From contig PKXT01000184.1 in NCBI GenBank assembly GCA_003133505.1, forward strand, positions 11,593 to 21,593: a stretch of DNA of 10,001 bases. The letters run 5' to 3'. Source of the DNA: Acidobacteriota bacterium (lineage in GTDB: Bacteria; Acidobacteriota; Terriglobia; Acidiferrales; UBA7541). Within the stretch, counting starts at the first letter, position 1. Each line of letters opens with the position of its first letter. Below the pieces are notes generated by a model. It was not told where the DNA came from, searched no databases, and saw nothing but the letters and a program-made list of their open reading frames with translations. The translations under genes and the position numbers were made by a program. Positions 1 through 6,955 of this stretch are shown one piece after another.

Positions 1-763
1 TACAGCGGCGCTATTTATTTGCCGCAAATTTATATTTTGCAAGATCCGCAACGCGATCGCCGCCAACTTGAAAGCCTTAATCTGCGGATCGGCTCCACTA
101 TCCATCGAAACGCAGCGGGTTTTTCAGATGATCGGGATTCCTGTCCTTCAGGCCTATGGGCTGACGGAGACAACAGCGATTTGCACGATGGATGATCCCC
201 ATGCGGTGGAGTGCGGGTGGGTGGGCTCTGCTATCCCCCGTATTGAGATGAAATTGGGCGCGGAAGATGAAATCCTAGTGCGCGGGCCAAATGTTTTCTC
301 CGGCTATTGGAACCGCCCCGAGGAAACGGCCCAGGCGTTGCGCGGCGGTTGGTTCCACACTGGCGATCAAGGCGAAGTTAATGCTCACGGAAATTGGCGA
401 ATTATCGGCCGACTAAAGGATCTGATCATTCTGAATTCCGGTCACAACATCGCGCCCGCCCCGATAGAAGAGGCTTTACTCCATCGGCTGCCCGAAGCGC
501 AGCAGGTGATAATAGTAGGGAATAATCGCAGCTATCTGGCCGCGCTTGTAACCGGTGAATTGGCGGGGGCAAGCGTGTCGGCAGCCATTGCCGAGGTTGG
601 AAGAGGATTGCCTCATTACCGTCAAATTCGCAGCTTTTGCATTTTGCCAGAGCCTTTTACCATTGCGAATGGCCTGCTGACAGCTAATGGTAAACTCAAG
701 CGCGATGCCATTATCGCTCGATTTTATGCTGAAATCGGCGAGATTTATGCGAGGAAGAACTAA
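1..763 (+). CDS. AMP-forming acyl-CoA synthetase (long-chain fatty acid CoA ligase type), 3' part
   Basis: C-terminal part of an ANL-superfamily adenylating enzyme that activates a fatty or other carboxylic acid as acyl-AMP and then transfers it to CoA or a carrier protein. The frame is open at the left edge: base 1 ends a codon and 253 residues are visible. In visible-fragment numbering, the adenylate-binding motif YGLTE is at 52-56, the ribose-binding HTGD at 119-122 is followed by the hinge region GRLKDLI, and the A10 lysine (NGKLKR) is Lys231 near the C-terminus. The stretch CGSAPLS around residue 30 is typical of long-chain acyl-CoA synthetases. The N-terminal domain with the P-loop lies outside the window. 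The stop codon is 9 bases before the crotonase gene, so it is very probably the upstream member of the same operon. Substrate is unknown; fatty acyl is inferred from family resemblance only. Confidence 0.93.
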   Translation, partial: TAALFICRKFIFCKIRNAIAANLKALICGSAPLSIETQRVFQMIGIPVLQAYGLTETTAICTMDDPHAVECGWVGSAIPRIEMKLGAEDEILVRGPNVFSGYWNRPEETAQALRGGWFHTGDQGEVNAHGNWRIIGRLKDLIILNSGHNIAPAPIEEALLHRLPEAQQVIIVGNNRSYLAALVTGELAGASVSAAIAEVGRGLPHYRQIRSFCILPEPFTIANGLLTANGKLKRDAIIARFYAEIGEIYARKN

Positions 764-772
764 GAATAACGT

Positions 773-1582
773 ATGGAACCATTCGAGGGAAAAACGATTT
801 CGTGGGGCGAGCACAATGGTGTTATTGAGCTATCCCTGCATCGTGGGCCGTGCAATGAGATTGGGTCGGAAACCCTCGAGGAACTGGAATCTTTCGCCGA
901 GGTATTGCGAACGTCCGCCGGGAACATGCACACGCTGATTATACATAGCGTAATGCCAGCAGGTTTTTGCGCGGGCGCCGATTTGCGGGAATTATACCGG
1001 CGCGCCTACCAACAACCGAGAACGAGCGGCAACAGTATTGCCGAGGTACGTAATTTCCTAGTGCGCATCCACGCGGTCTTCAATGCGATTGATGATGCAC
1101 CGCTCGTAACTGTGGCGGCGGTTCATGGCGTCGCCTTCGGCGGCGGATTTGAGCTCGCGCTCACGGCCGACCTGATCGTCGCCGACCGTACAGCCCGTTT
1201 TGCTTTTCCGGAATTGCGTTTGGGTCTTATTCCCGGTTTTGGAGGGATTCCACGCCTGAAACGCGACCTGGGTAATGGGATTGCGCGAGATATGCTTTTC
1301 ACTGGACGTAGCATCAATGCCACCAAAGCGCAGACGGCGGATCTAGTGAGCCAAGTCGTCGCAGAGGGGGAAGCGCTCCGAGTTGCCCACGCTCTGGCGT
1401 CTCAGGTTGGCAAATTCGACCTGAACGCCGTGCGAGCAGCCAAGAAATTTATCAAGCCTGTTCCCCACGCCGAACTTCTCCGTGAGATCGATATCTTCTG
1501 CGAGTTGTTTGAAAGCCCGGCTGTGGCTGCGGGACTACGTCGGTTCGTCGAGAGCAACAGTCCGTTACCCTATTTGCCGTAA
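773..1582 (+). CDS. Enoyl-CoA hydratase/isomerase (crotonase) family protein
   Basis: A 269-residue cytosolic crotonase-fold protein, the usual length for the family. The oxyanion-hole segment GFCAGADL is at residues 64-71. The second conserved block GVAFGGGFELAL contains Glu127, and AFPELRLGLIPGFGG contains Glu147. The two glutamates are 20 residues apart, as in the two acid/base glutamates of classical enoyl-CoA hydratases, so hydratase chemistry is plausible; isomerase or decarboxylase activity cannot be excluded. It starts at ATG 773, 9 bases after the acyl ligase stop, and ends 13 bases before the acyl carrier protein gene. This position suggests it works on an acyl chain made or loaded by its neighbours, possibly carried on the ACP rather than CoA; that last point is inference. 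A weak purine-rich stretch lies upstream of the start. Confidence 0.92.
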   Translation: MEPFEGKTISWGEHNGVIELSLHRGPCNEIGSETLEELESFAEVLRTSAGNMHTLIIHSVMPAGFCAGADLRELYRRAYQQPRTSGNSIAEVRNFLVRIHAVFNAIDDAPLVTVAAVHGVAFGGGFELALTADLIVADRTARFAFPELRLGLIPGFGGIPRLKRDLGNGIARDMLFTGRSINATKAQTADLVSQVVAEGEALRVAHALASQVGKFDLNAVRAAKKFIKPVPHAELLREIDIFCELFESPAVAAGLRRFVESNSPLPYLP

Positions 1583-1583
1583 C

Positions 1584-1588
1584 GAGGA
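1584..1588 (+). promoter_or_regulatory. Ribosome binding site of the acyl carrier protein gene
   Basis: GAGGA lies 7 bases before ATG 1596 and immediately after the crotonase stop codon. It fixes the start of the small carrier-protein gene. Confidence 0.6.
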
Positions 1589-1595
1589 AAATTAG

Positions 1596-1838
1596 ATGCG
1601 AACTCTGGCGCAAACTACAGACGAGATCCTTACCCTGGCGGCGCAACAGTTCAAGGTCGCTCGCGAAACGCTATCGCCGAATGATGACTTTTTCAAAACT
1701 TTAGGCATTGACAGTCTGCAGGCGCTCAGTCTGCTTACCCGCCTTGAAAACCATTTCCACGTTGAATTGCCCGACTACGAACTGCAGGACGTTTCGGATT
1801 TTGGCACTCTCGCTGGGCGAATTCAGGCCCGTCTCTGA
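1596..1838 (+). CDS. Stand-alone acyl carrier protein
   Basis: An 80-residue phosphopantetheine-binding carrier protein. The attachment site is Ser40 within the motif GIDSLQAL, preceded by the usual acidic/hydrophobic DDFFKTLG segment, and followed by a predicted helix (LLTRLENHFHVELPDYEL) in the normal place. Length and pattern fit a discrete type II acyl carrier protein. It is not clearly the housekeeping fatty-acid ACP: it lacks the usual fab neighbours and is flanked by a crotonase and acyl-AMP ligases. The likely role is to carry the acyl group activated by one of the two ligases and present it to the crotonase or to the PlsC-type acyltransferase downstream; this is inference from gene order. 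It must be modified by a 4'-phosphopantetheinyl transferase encoded elsewhere. Confidence 0.93.
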   Translation: MRTLAQTTDEILTLAAQQFKVARETLSPNDDFFKTLGIDSLQALSLLTRLENHFHVELPDYELQDVSDFGTLAGRIQARL

Positions 1839-1913
1839 TGCTGGTAACTTGCAACCGTCATCAACTTTCCCGGCCCAGCCTTCGATTGAATTCCGCGCTA
1901 AAGCACAACAGGC

Positions 1914-3623
1914 ATGATTAACCTGAAGGATTACGAATCGCTGGGCGGGGCACTACGTGCGGCAATAAGCCACTGGGCGCGCGAAACATGCCTGATCGAA
2001 GCTGATCGAGAGCGCGAGAATTGCCGGCTTACCTATCGGCAGTTTGACGAATCAACGCGTCCGGTGGTTCATGCACTGAATGCTTTTGGTTTCGGATCTG
2101 GCGAACGTGCGGCCATCCTGATGACCAATCAATCGAAATGGTTGATCGCAGCCTATGCGATCTTCTTTCGGGGCGGCGTGCTGGTCCCGCTCGATTACAA
2201 AATGACCCCGGTGGAACAGGTTCAACTCCTGCGCCATTCCGGAGCAAAAACTCTCTTTGCAGAGTATTACTTGTGGCGCGCCATCACACGTGCAGCAAAT
2301 TTTGCGGATATTACGCTTGACCATGTCATCGTCACGGATGCTCCGGCTGGAGGGGAACTCGCCGGCGCGACGCGTTGGGAGAGCTTACAAGATTCGGGCG
2401 ATACCGAGTTCGTATCGCGCAGCAGGGGAGATGCAGCCTGCATTGTATATTCCTCGGGTACCGGCGGGAGGCCCAAGGGTTGCATTCTTACACACGACAA
2501 TTATCTCGAACAATGCATGGCGCTGACTAAGCTCTATCCTTTTCGTCCGGGGGTGCGCTACCTAAGCATCCTGCCGACAAACCACGCCATAGATTTCATG
2601 GTGGGCTTCATCGGACCATTTGTTTGTGGGGCCGCTGTAGTACACCTGCGGACCTTGCGGCCGGAATATATTCGCGAGGCATTCACGCGGTATCGAATTA
2701 CCCACGTCAGCGTGGTTCCGCTGGTACTGAAGAATCTGGAACGCGGACTGCACCAGCGTTTTGCGGAGCTTTCCACGCCGCGCCGCTTCCTGCTAAATCA
2801 ACTTATTCGTTTGAACCGCGCGTTGACCCAGCGAAAGCCTCACCCGCAAATCAGCCGCGCGTTGCTGCGGGACGTACACAAAGCCTTTGGCGGAGAATTG
2901 GAGGGCATGTTTGTCGGTGGCGCGTTCACGGAGCCCGCGACTCTACAATTTTTTTACGATCTCGGCATTCTTGTGGCCAATGGCTATGGTTGCACCGAAG
3001 TAGGCACGGCTCTAACACTGAGCGATTTTCTGCCGTTTCGGCCAGATACCGTCGGCAAACCCCTCCCGGGCGTACAACTTCGAATTGTTGAACCAGATGG
3101 CGACAAGATCGGTGAGGTAGTTGTTCGCGGCCACACGGTGATGGCGGGCTATCTGGACGATGCCGAATTGACGGCTGAAACGATTCGCAATGGTTGGCTC
3201 CATACCGGCGATCTGGGACGATTGGATGATGACGGACGTCTCCAACTGTTTGGACGCAGACGCAACATGATCGTCACATCCGAAGGAAAGAACATTTACC
3301 CGGAAGATATTGAAAATGCCTTTGAAGGCCTGGCAGTGAAGGAATTTTGCGTATTCGCGGCGAATTATCTGTGGCCGCAGCATGAATTGGCCGGTGAAAA
3401 GCTGGTGATTGTCCTCCATCCGGAAAGCGGGCAGGAAATAACTGACGCTGTTGTGACCACTGCTTCAGGGAGCAACCGGCGGCTACCAGCCTATAAGCGG
3501 GTGAGTGGATATCTCGCATGGGAGCGGGATTTTCCGCGTACAGCATCCATGAAAATCAAGCGCGACGTTCTTGCCGAGGATATACGTTCGCAACTAACCC
3601 GAGAATCACTGGCACCGCTATGA
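1914..3623 (+). CDS. AMP-dependent acyl-CoA/acyl-ACP synthetase
   Basis: A complete 569-residue ANL adenylating enzyme. Motifs in order: P-loop YSSGTGGRPKG at 179-189, adenine-binding GYGCTE at 357-362, GWLHTGD at 427-433 with the Asp that binds the ribose, the hinge region GRRRNMIVTSEGKNIYPEDIE, and the C-terminal KIKR with Lys547 in the place of the A10 catalytic lysine. The usual Gly before that lysine is Met here (SMKIKR). The segment between P-loop and GYGCTE is long, as in long-chain acyl-CoA ligases. Whether it makes acyl-CoA or loads the acyl carrier protein encoded 75 bases upstream (as fatty acyl-AMP ligases do) cannot be decided by eye. The stop overlaps the ATG of the lipid kinase gene by ATGA, implying translational coupling. 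The 75-base gap before it shows no clear promoter or terminator, and its ribosome binding site is weak. Confidence 0.92.
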   Translation: MINLKDYESLGGALRAAISHWARETCLIEADRERENCRLTYRQFDESTRPVVHALNAFGFGSGERAAILMTNQSKWLIAAYAIFFRGGVLVPLDYKMTPVEQVQLLRHSGAKTLFAEYYLWRAITRAANFADITLDHVIVTDAPAGGELAGATRWESLQDSGDTEFVSRSRGDAACIVYSSGTGGRPKGCILTHDNYLEQCMALTKLYPFRPGVRYLSILPTNHAIDFMVGFIGPFVCGAAVVHLRTLRPEYIREAFTRYRITHVSVVPLVLKNLERGLHQRFAELSTPRRFLLNQLIRLNRALTQRKPHPQISRALLRDVHKAFGGELEGMFVGGAFTEPATLQFFYDLGILVANGYGCTEVGTALTLSDFLPFRPDTVGKPLPGVQLRIVEPDGDKIGEVVVRGHTVMAGYLDDAELTAETIRNGWLHTGDLGRLDDDGRLQLFGRRRNMIVTSEGKNIYPEDIENAFEGLAVKEFCVFAANYLWPQHELAGEKLVIVLHPESGQEITDAVVTTASGSNRRLPAYKRVSGYLAWERDFPRTASMKIKRDVLAEDIRSQLTRESLAPL

Positions 3624-4531
3624 ACAAAAACGTGTTCGCGGTGGTGAATCCCGCAGCGGGGGCCGGCCGCTGCGGCCGGCGTGCGCCACGGGCGCTGGCG
3701 TATCTCCAGGCGGCGGGCCTTTCGCTGGATGTTGCAACAACCACCGCGCCACGCCAAGCGGCTGCACTCGTGCGCGAAGCATATGCAAGAGGGCACAGAA
3801 AGTTCCTGGCCGTCGGGGGCGACGGAACGGCATTTGATATTGTGAATGGCCTCTTTCCTTACATTCCACAATTGAATCAAATGGATCGTCCCGCCCTGGG
3901 TTTTCTCCCCCTCGGCACAGGCAATTCATTCCTGAAGGACTTTGAATATAGCGGGATACAGCAAACCGCGGACGCGCTGGCCCTTGATCGCTGCCGTTCG
4001 TGCGACGTTATCCGGCTTATCCACGCGGATGGAGAATTCTATTTCATAAATTTGCTGACACTCGGTTTTGCCGCGGATGTGGCCGCGTTAGCCAATCGCC
4101 GATTCAAGGAGCTTGGCACCATCGGATATCTGCTCGCGGTCATCGGGTCGGTGGCGACACTAGAGCGCCGAGCGTTTCCGTTGCGCGTCGACGAACCGGC
4201 CGAGTTCGACCGGCGCACCTGTCTCTTTCTGGCGTTCTGTAATACGCGATGCACGGGAGGAAATATGATCATCGCGCCGGATGCCAATCCAGCCGATGGG
4301 TTGATCGAGTATGTGCGATGGGGACCAATTGGACGGCTGGGCTTGCTCCGCAATCTGCCGCGGCTATTCGACGGCTCACATACAACTCATGCGTTGGCTT
4401 CGCGCGCGGGGGTGCGTACCGTTGAATTCAATTTGGAGGGGCCAGTGAACGCCACGCTGGATGGCGAAAGCATGCAGCTTCAATGCCAGCGGCTGGAAAT
4501 ATTGCCCGCAGCGCTGGACATCCTGATATGA
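3620..4531 (+). CDS. Diacylglycerol kinase catalytic-domain lipid kinase (YegS/DgkB-like)
   Basis: A 303-residue soluble or membrane-associated lipid kinase of the DAGK_cat family, which phosphorylates diacylglycerol or a related lipid alcohol with ATP. The nucleotide-binding signature GGDGT is at 66-70, preceded by an N-terminal NPAAGAG loop (about residues 9-15), and LGTGNSF follows around 98-104. The later GFAADVA segment and the C-terminal LDGE region also fit the family, and the length is normal. The open frame extends upstream to 3518, but ATG 3620 is chosen because it gives the typical short N-terminus and overlaps the preceding stop as ATGA. It overlaps the next gene in the same way at 4528. 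Sphingoid-base or undecaprenol kinase activity is a possible alternative, as the family is promiscuous. Two GC-rich perfect inverted repeats lie just inside the gene. Confidence 0.92.
   Translation: MNKNVFAVVNPAAGAGRCGRRAPRALAYLQAAGLSLDVATTTAPRQAAALVREAYARGHRKFLAVGGDGTAFDIVNGLFPYIPQLNQMDRPALGFLPLGTGNSFLKDFEYSGIQQTADALALDRCRSCDVIRLIHADGEFYFINLLTLGFAADVAALANRRFKELGTIGYLLAVIGSVATLERRAFPLRVDEPAEFDRRTCLFLAFCNTRCTGGNMIIAPDANPADGLIEYVRWGPIGRLGLLRNLPRLFDGSHTTHALASRAGVRTVEFNLEGPVNATLDGESMQLQCQRLEILPAALDILI
3650..3680. repeat. Two adjacent GC-rich perfect inverted repeats inside the lipid kinase gene
   Basis: CCCGC-A-GCGGG occupies 3650-3660, and GCCGGCCGCTGCGGCCGGC occupies 3662-3680, with 9-base arms around a central T. 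Both are perfect. They start 30 bases after the ATG of the lipid kinase gene and encode the residues just after the NPAAGAG nucleotide loop, where an Arg/Gly-rich stretch is tolerated. They could form stable RNA hairpins early in the message. Confidence 0.8.
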
Positions 4532-5292
4532 AACAAGCCTGGACGACGATTCGATCCACGGCGTTATGGGCCGCCACCGGGTCGTATTTTTTCGCCGTCG
4601 GCGCATTTCTAGTATTGCTGGGTATCGTCGTCGATCCGGCCAAGAACGATCGTCCGCAGCGCTGGTTTTTTCGCAATATTGTGCGCCTGGCGGGCGTTCG
4701 GCTGAAGGTACGCCGGGCGCGTGGGTTCGACCCAAACCATACTTCCATCTTCGTTTGCAATCACGTAAATCTCTTTGATCCCTTCGTAGTTTATACTGCC
4801 ATCCCTCAGTTCCTGCGTGGATTCGAGCTGGAATCCCACTTCACGATTCCCGTCTACGGCTGGATGATGGGCCGATTTGGAAATATCCCGGTTCCGGATC
4901 CGCTGACACGAGAAGGCCTGGCCCGGATGTCGCTTCTTGCCGGAGAAGCACTGGCGAGGGGCACGAGCCTGATAGTATTTGCGGAGGGCGCGCGTACCCG
5001 CAATGGCCGCATGGGGTCATTCAAAAATGGGGCATTTCGATTGGCAGTGAGGCTTGGAGCGCCCATCGTGCCGATGAGTATTGTTGGCTCGTACGAATTC
5101 TTCCGTACTGGCGACTGGATTTTGCATCCGCGCGAGGTCACGGTGCATCTTTTCGACACCATTGAGACTGCTGGGCTTTCCATGCGCGATGTGGAAGCAT
5201 TGCGGGATCGCGTCCGGGGGATTATCGGGGCGCCACTGGGAGAAAACACTGCGGTTGTAGACCTTCCAGCGAATGCAATACGCGAAGCATGA
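4528..5292 (+). CDS. 1-acyl-sn-glycerol-3-phosphate acyltransferase family protein (PlsC-like)
   Basis: A 254-residue membrane-anchored acyltransferase. An N-terminal hydrophobic segment (about residues 12-35) is followed by the catalytic motif H(X)4D as NHVNLFD with His79 and Asp84. A glycine-rich GRFGNIPV segment follows, then the substrate-binding motif EGARTR at 153-158 and the IVPMSI block. This order is characteristic of lysophosphatidate acyltransferases, which add the second acyl chain to give phosphatidate. ATG 4528 is preferred over an in-frame ATG at 4483 because it overlaps the lipid kinase stop by ATGA and yields a typical N-terminus. As last gene of the operon, next to a lipid kinase and downstream of an acyl carrier protein, it probably uses acyl-ACP or acyl-CoA made by the operon. 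Acylation of another lipid or a natural product is a possible alternative. Confidence 0.93.
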   Translation: MKQAWTTIRSTALWAATGSYFFAVGAFLVLLGIVVDPAKNDRPQRWFFRNIVRLAGVRLKVRRARGFDPNHTSIFVCNHVNLFDPFVVYTAIPQFLRGFELESHFTIPVYGWMMGRFGNIPVPDPLTREGLARMSLLAGEALARGTSLIVFAEGARTRNGRMGSFKNGAFRLAVRLGAPIVPMSIVGSYEFFRTGDWILHPREVTVHLFDTIETAGLSMRDVEALRDRVRGIIGAPLGENTAVVDLPANAIREA

Positions 5293-5329
5293 GGTGCGCT
5301 GCTGATCCGGTCATTTAGGACAGAAGCGG

Positions 5330-5968
5330 CTATAGCGATTGGATGCCGGGCAGCGTGCGGCCGGCATGAATTTCCTGCCGCGTGTAAATCACGCGATGCA
5401 CTACCGTCAAAGTCGAAAGCACCGCGATCACCCACAATACGGGCGCCATTCGGTTGAACGTGCCGCCGAGAATCAGCAGAACGAGCCGCTCCGGGCGTTC
5501 CAGAAATCCGACTTTGCAGCGCGGGATCAACGATTCTGCCCGCGCGCGTGTGTAACTGACCATGAATGTGCTGGCCATCGCAATGGCGGCCAGCACCGCA
5601 TAAAACGTGCGGCCTAGAACAGTATAATAAACTACCAACCCCATGTATAAAGCGAGGTCTGAGTAGCGATCGAGCGTGGAATCATAGAACCCGCCGAACG
5701 CGGTTACCTTCCCCGTACGTCTCGCAACCTGGCCATCGGCCATGTCCAGAAATCCTGCTAGAAAAAGCGCTGCAGCGGCGGGGCGAAACTGCCCGCGGCC
5801 GAAGAATATTGCCGCACCGGTGTTAACGGCCAAGCCCAGAGCTGTAAAAATGTTGGGAGTGATGCCGGTGGCGGTGAGGCCGGTCACCACGCGTTCCAGC
5901 AGCCACCCCGCGACATCGCCAATAAAGTGCGTCACGGGGCGCAGTGATTCCTTGATATGCGGGGCCAT
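5330..5968 (-). CDS. CDP-alcohol phosphatidyltransferase, phosphatidylinositol-phosphate-synthase-like
   Basis: A 212-residue polytopic membrane enzyme that transfers a phosphatidyl group from a CDP-lipid to an alcohol. The family signature D-x2-D-G-x2-A-R-x8-G-x3-D-x3-D is present without a mismatch: Asp75, Asp78, Gly79, Ala82, Arg83, Gly92, Asp96, Asp100. The four aspartates bind the metals, and Asp100 would be the catalytic base. Hydrophobic stretches around residues 40-57, 63-77, 102-135, 162-170 and 177-192 fit the six-helix fold. The later SYTRARAE (138-145) and ERPER (157-161) blocks resemble those of phosphatidylinositol-phosphate synthases, so an inositol-phosphate acceptor is the best guess; phosphatidylglycerolphosphate synthase is the alternative. 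It converges on the PlsC-type gene with only 37 bases between the stops. No convincing Shine-Dalgarno precedes the ATG. Confidence 0.92.
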   Translation of the reverse strand: MAPHIKESLRPVTHFIGDVAGWLLERVVTGLTATGITPNIFTALGLAVNTGAAIFFGRGQFRPAAAALFLAGFLDMADGQVARRTGKVTAFGGFYDSTLDRYSDLALYMGLVVYYTVLGRTFYAVLAAIAMASTFMVSYTRARAESLIPRCKVGFLERPERLVLLILGGTFNRMAPVLWVIAVLSTLTVVHRVIYTRQEIHAGRTLPGIQSL

Positions 5969-5976
5969 GATGGGAA

Positions 5977-6006
5977 ATCATAGTCCAGCCGCGCGCGAGT
6001 CGGCAA
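5977..6006 (-). promoter_or_regulatory. Possible sigma70-like promoter of the CDP-alcohol transferase, nearly leaderless
   Basis: On the minus strand TTGCCG (complement of 6001-6006) is followed after 18 bases by TATGAT (complement of 5977-5982). This matches four of six and five of six consensus positions. The -10 box ends 8 bases before the start codon, so a transcript would begin within a few bases of the ATG. This agrees with the lack of a ribosome binding site. Chance occurrence cannot be excluded. Confidence 0.3.
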
Positions 6007-6048
6007 GGTCATTGGGCAAATGACGACACCAGATTCGATTGCCGTGAA

Positions 6049-6080
6049 GTCCTGATTAGGACGAGACTCGAATAGTCCCG
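6049..6080 (+). promoter_or_regulatory. Two short dyads in the cofE upstream region
   Basis: GTCCT-GATT-AGGAC (6049-6062) is a perfect 5-base-arm hairpin. It is followed by CGAGACT-CGAAT-AGTCCCG (6062-6080 outer limits), which pairs at six of seven positions. Both lie directly before the AAGGA sequence and start codon of cofE, where they could be an operator or an mRNA structure. No T-run follows, so they are not a terminator. A clear promoter for cofE was not found in the 5969-6090 divergent region. Confidence 0.3.
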
Positions 6081-6083
6081 CAC

Positions 6084-6088
6084 AAGGA
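6084..6088 (+). promoter_or_regulatory. Ribosome binding site candidate of cofE
   Basis: AAGGA lies 2 bases before ATG 6091 but 11 bases before the second in-frame ATG at 6100. The spacing suits 6100 better, so the true protein may start three residues later (MQSAEI). Confidence 0.45.
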
Positions 6089-6090
6089 TA

Positions 6091-6855
6091 ATGCGTTTGA
6101 TGCAATCAGCTGAAATTCAAATTGTCCCGCTCCCCGGCCTTCCTGAAATTGCTGCCGGCGACGACATTGCAATGGCGATCTGCCAGGCGATTGAAGCAAC
6201 GACCGTCAAGCCTATCGCGGGAGATTTGTTTGTAGTCGCGCATAAGATTATTTCCAAAGCCGAAGGACGTATTGTGGATCTGGATTCGGTGAATCCTTCG
6301 ACTACCGCCCGCAATTGGGCAGTCGAATCGGGGAAAGATCCCCGGCTAGTGGAATTGATTTTGTCGGAGACCCGCCGCGTGGTGCGAAAGGGGCGGGGCA
6401 TCTTGATTGTGGAAACCCACCATGGCCTGGTTTGCGCGAATGCCGGCGTGGATGTTTCCAATTGCCCTCTTGGGACAGCGCTATTGCTGCCGCGCGCCCC
6501 CGACAACTCGGCTCGCCGCCTAAAACATGCGCTGGATGCCGCCTTCGGCGTTCCCATTGGCGTAATTATTTCCGATACATTTGGCCGTCCATGGCGGGAG
6601 GGGCTAGTGAACGTGGCCATCGGCGTGGCAGGGATTGGGCCGCTGAAAGACTACCGGGGCCAGCGCGATGTCTTTGGGCGCACGCTCCAGGCCTCCGTCT
6701 TGGCGGTGGCCGACGAATTGGCTTCGGCAGCGGAACTGGTGATGGGCAAAGCTGAACGAATTCCCGTCGCGATGATTCGCGGGTGCGATGTAGGCGCCAC
6801 GGGCGGTGCAGCAAGTGAACTGATTCGCCCGCCAGAGCGTGATCTATTCCGATAG
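6091..6855 (+). CDS. cofE: Coenzyme F420-0:L-glutamate ligase
   Basis: A 254-residue GTP-dependent ligase that adds gamma-linked glutamates to F420-0. Its length matches stand-alone archaeal-type CofE, without the C-terminal nitroreductase-like domain found in actinobacterial FbiB. Conserved blocks are GDLFVVAHKIISKAEGR (44-60), ANAGVDVSN (116-124), SDTFGRPWREG (161-171), DYRGQRDVFGR (187-197) and the ADELASAAELVMGKAE block close to the C-terminus; these cover the metal- and GTP-binding regions of the family. It is transcribed divergently from the CDP-alcohol transferase gene. No other F420 biosynthesis gene (cofC, cofD, fbiC) is in the window, so either these are elsewhere or the enzyme has been recruited to glutamylate another compound. 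The family assignment is firm; the exact substrate is inferred. Start codon choice between 6091 and 6100 is open. Confidence 0.93.
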   Translation: MRLMQSAEIQIVPLPGLPEIAAGDDIAMAICQAIEATTVKPIAGDLFVVAHKIISKAEGRIVDLDSVNPSTTARNWAVESGKDPRLVELILSETRRVVRKGRGILIVETHHGLVCANAGVDVSNCPLGTALLLPRAPDNSARRLKHALDAAFGVPIGVIISDTFGRPWREGLVNVAIGVAGIGPLKDYRGQRDVFGRTLQASVLAVADELASAAELVMGKAERIPVAMIRGCDVGATGGAASELIRPPERDLFR

Positions 6856-6955
6856 GAATCGCGAAACAGCGCAAGTAATTGGACAATTTCGCACGGCTGA
6901 AAGTAATATGAAAGGTGTGGCGGCGAACGCCTGTTGCCACTGGGAATCCTCTTCG

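Noticed and set aside
3518..3619. Upstream in-frame extension of the lipid kinase
   Set aside because: It overlaps conserved coding sequence of the acyl ligase and adds a non-homologous N-terminus; the ATGA overlap at 3620 is the natural start.
5293..5329. Possible bidirectional terminator between the convergent genes
   Set aside because: The 37 bases contain no convincing stem-loop with a T-run.
6917..6940. Imperfect hairpin GTGGC...GCCAC between cofE and the FAH gene
   Set aside because: Only 5 outer and 3 inner base pairs with a bulge and no T-run; too weak to call a regulatory element.
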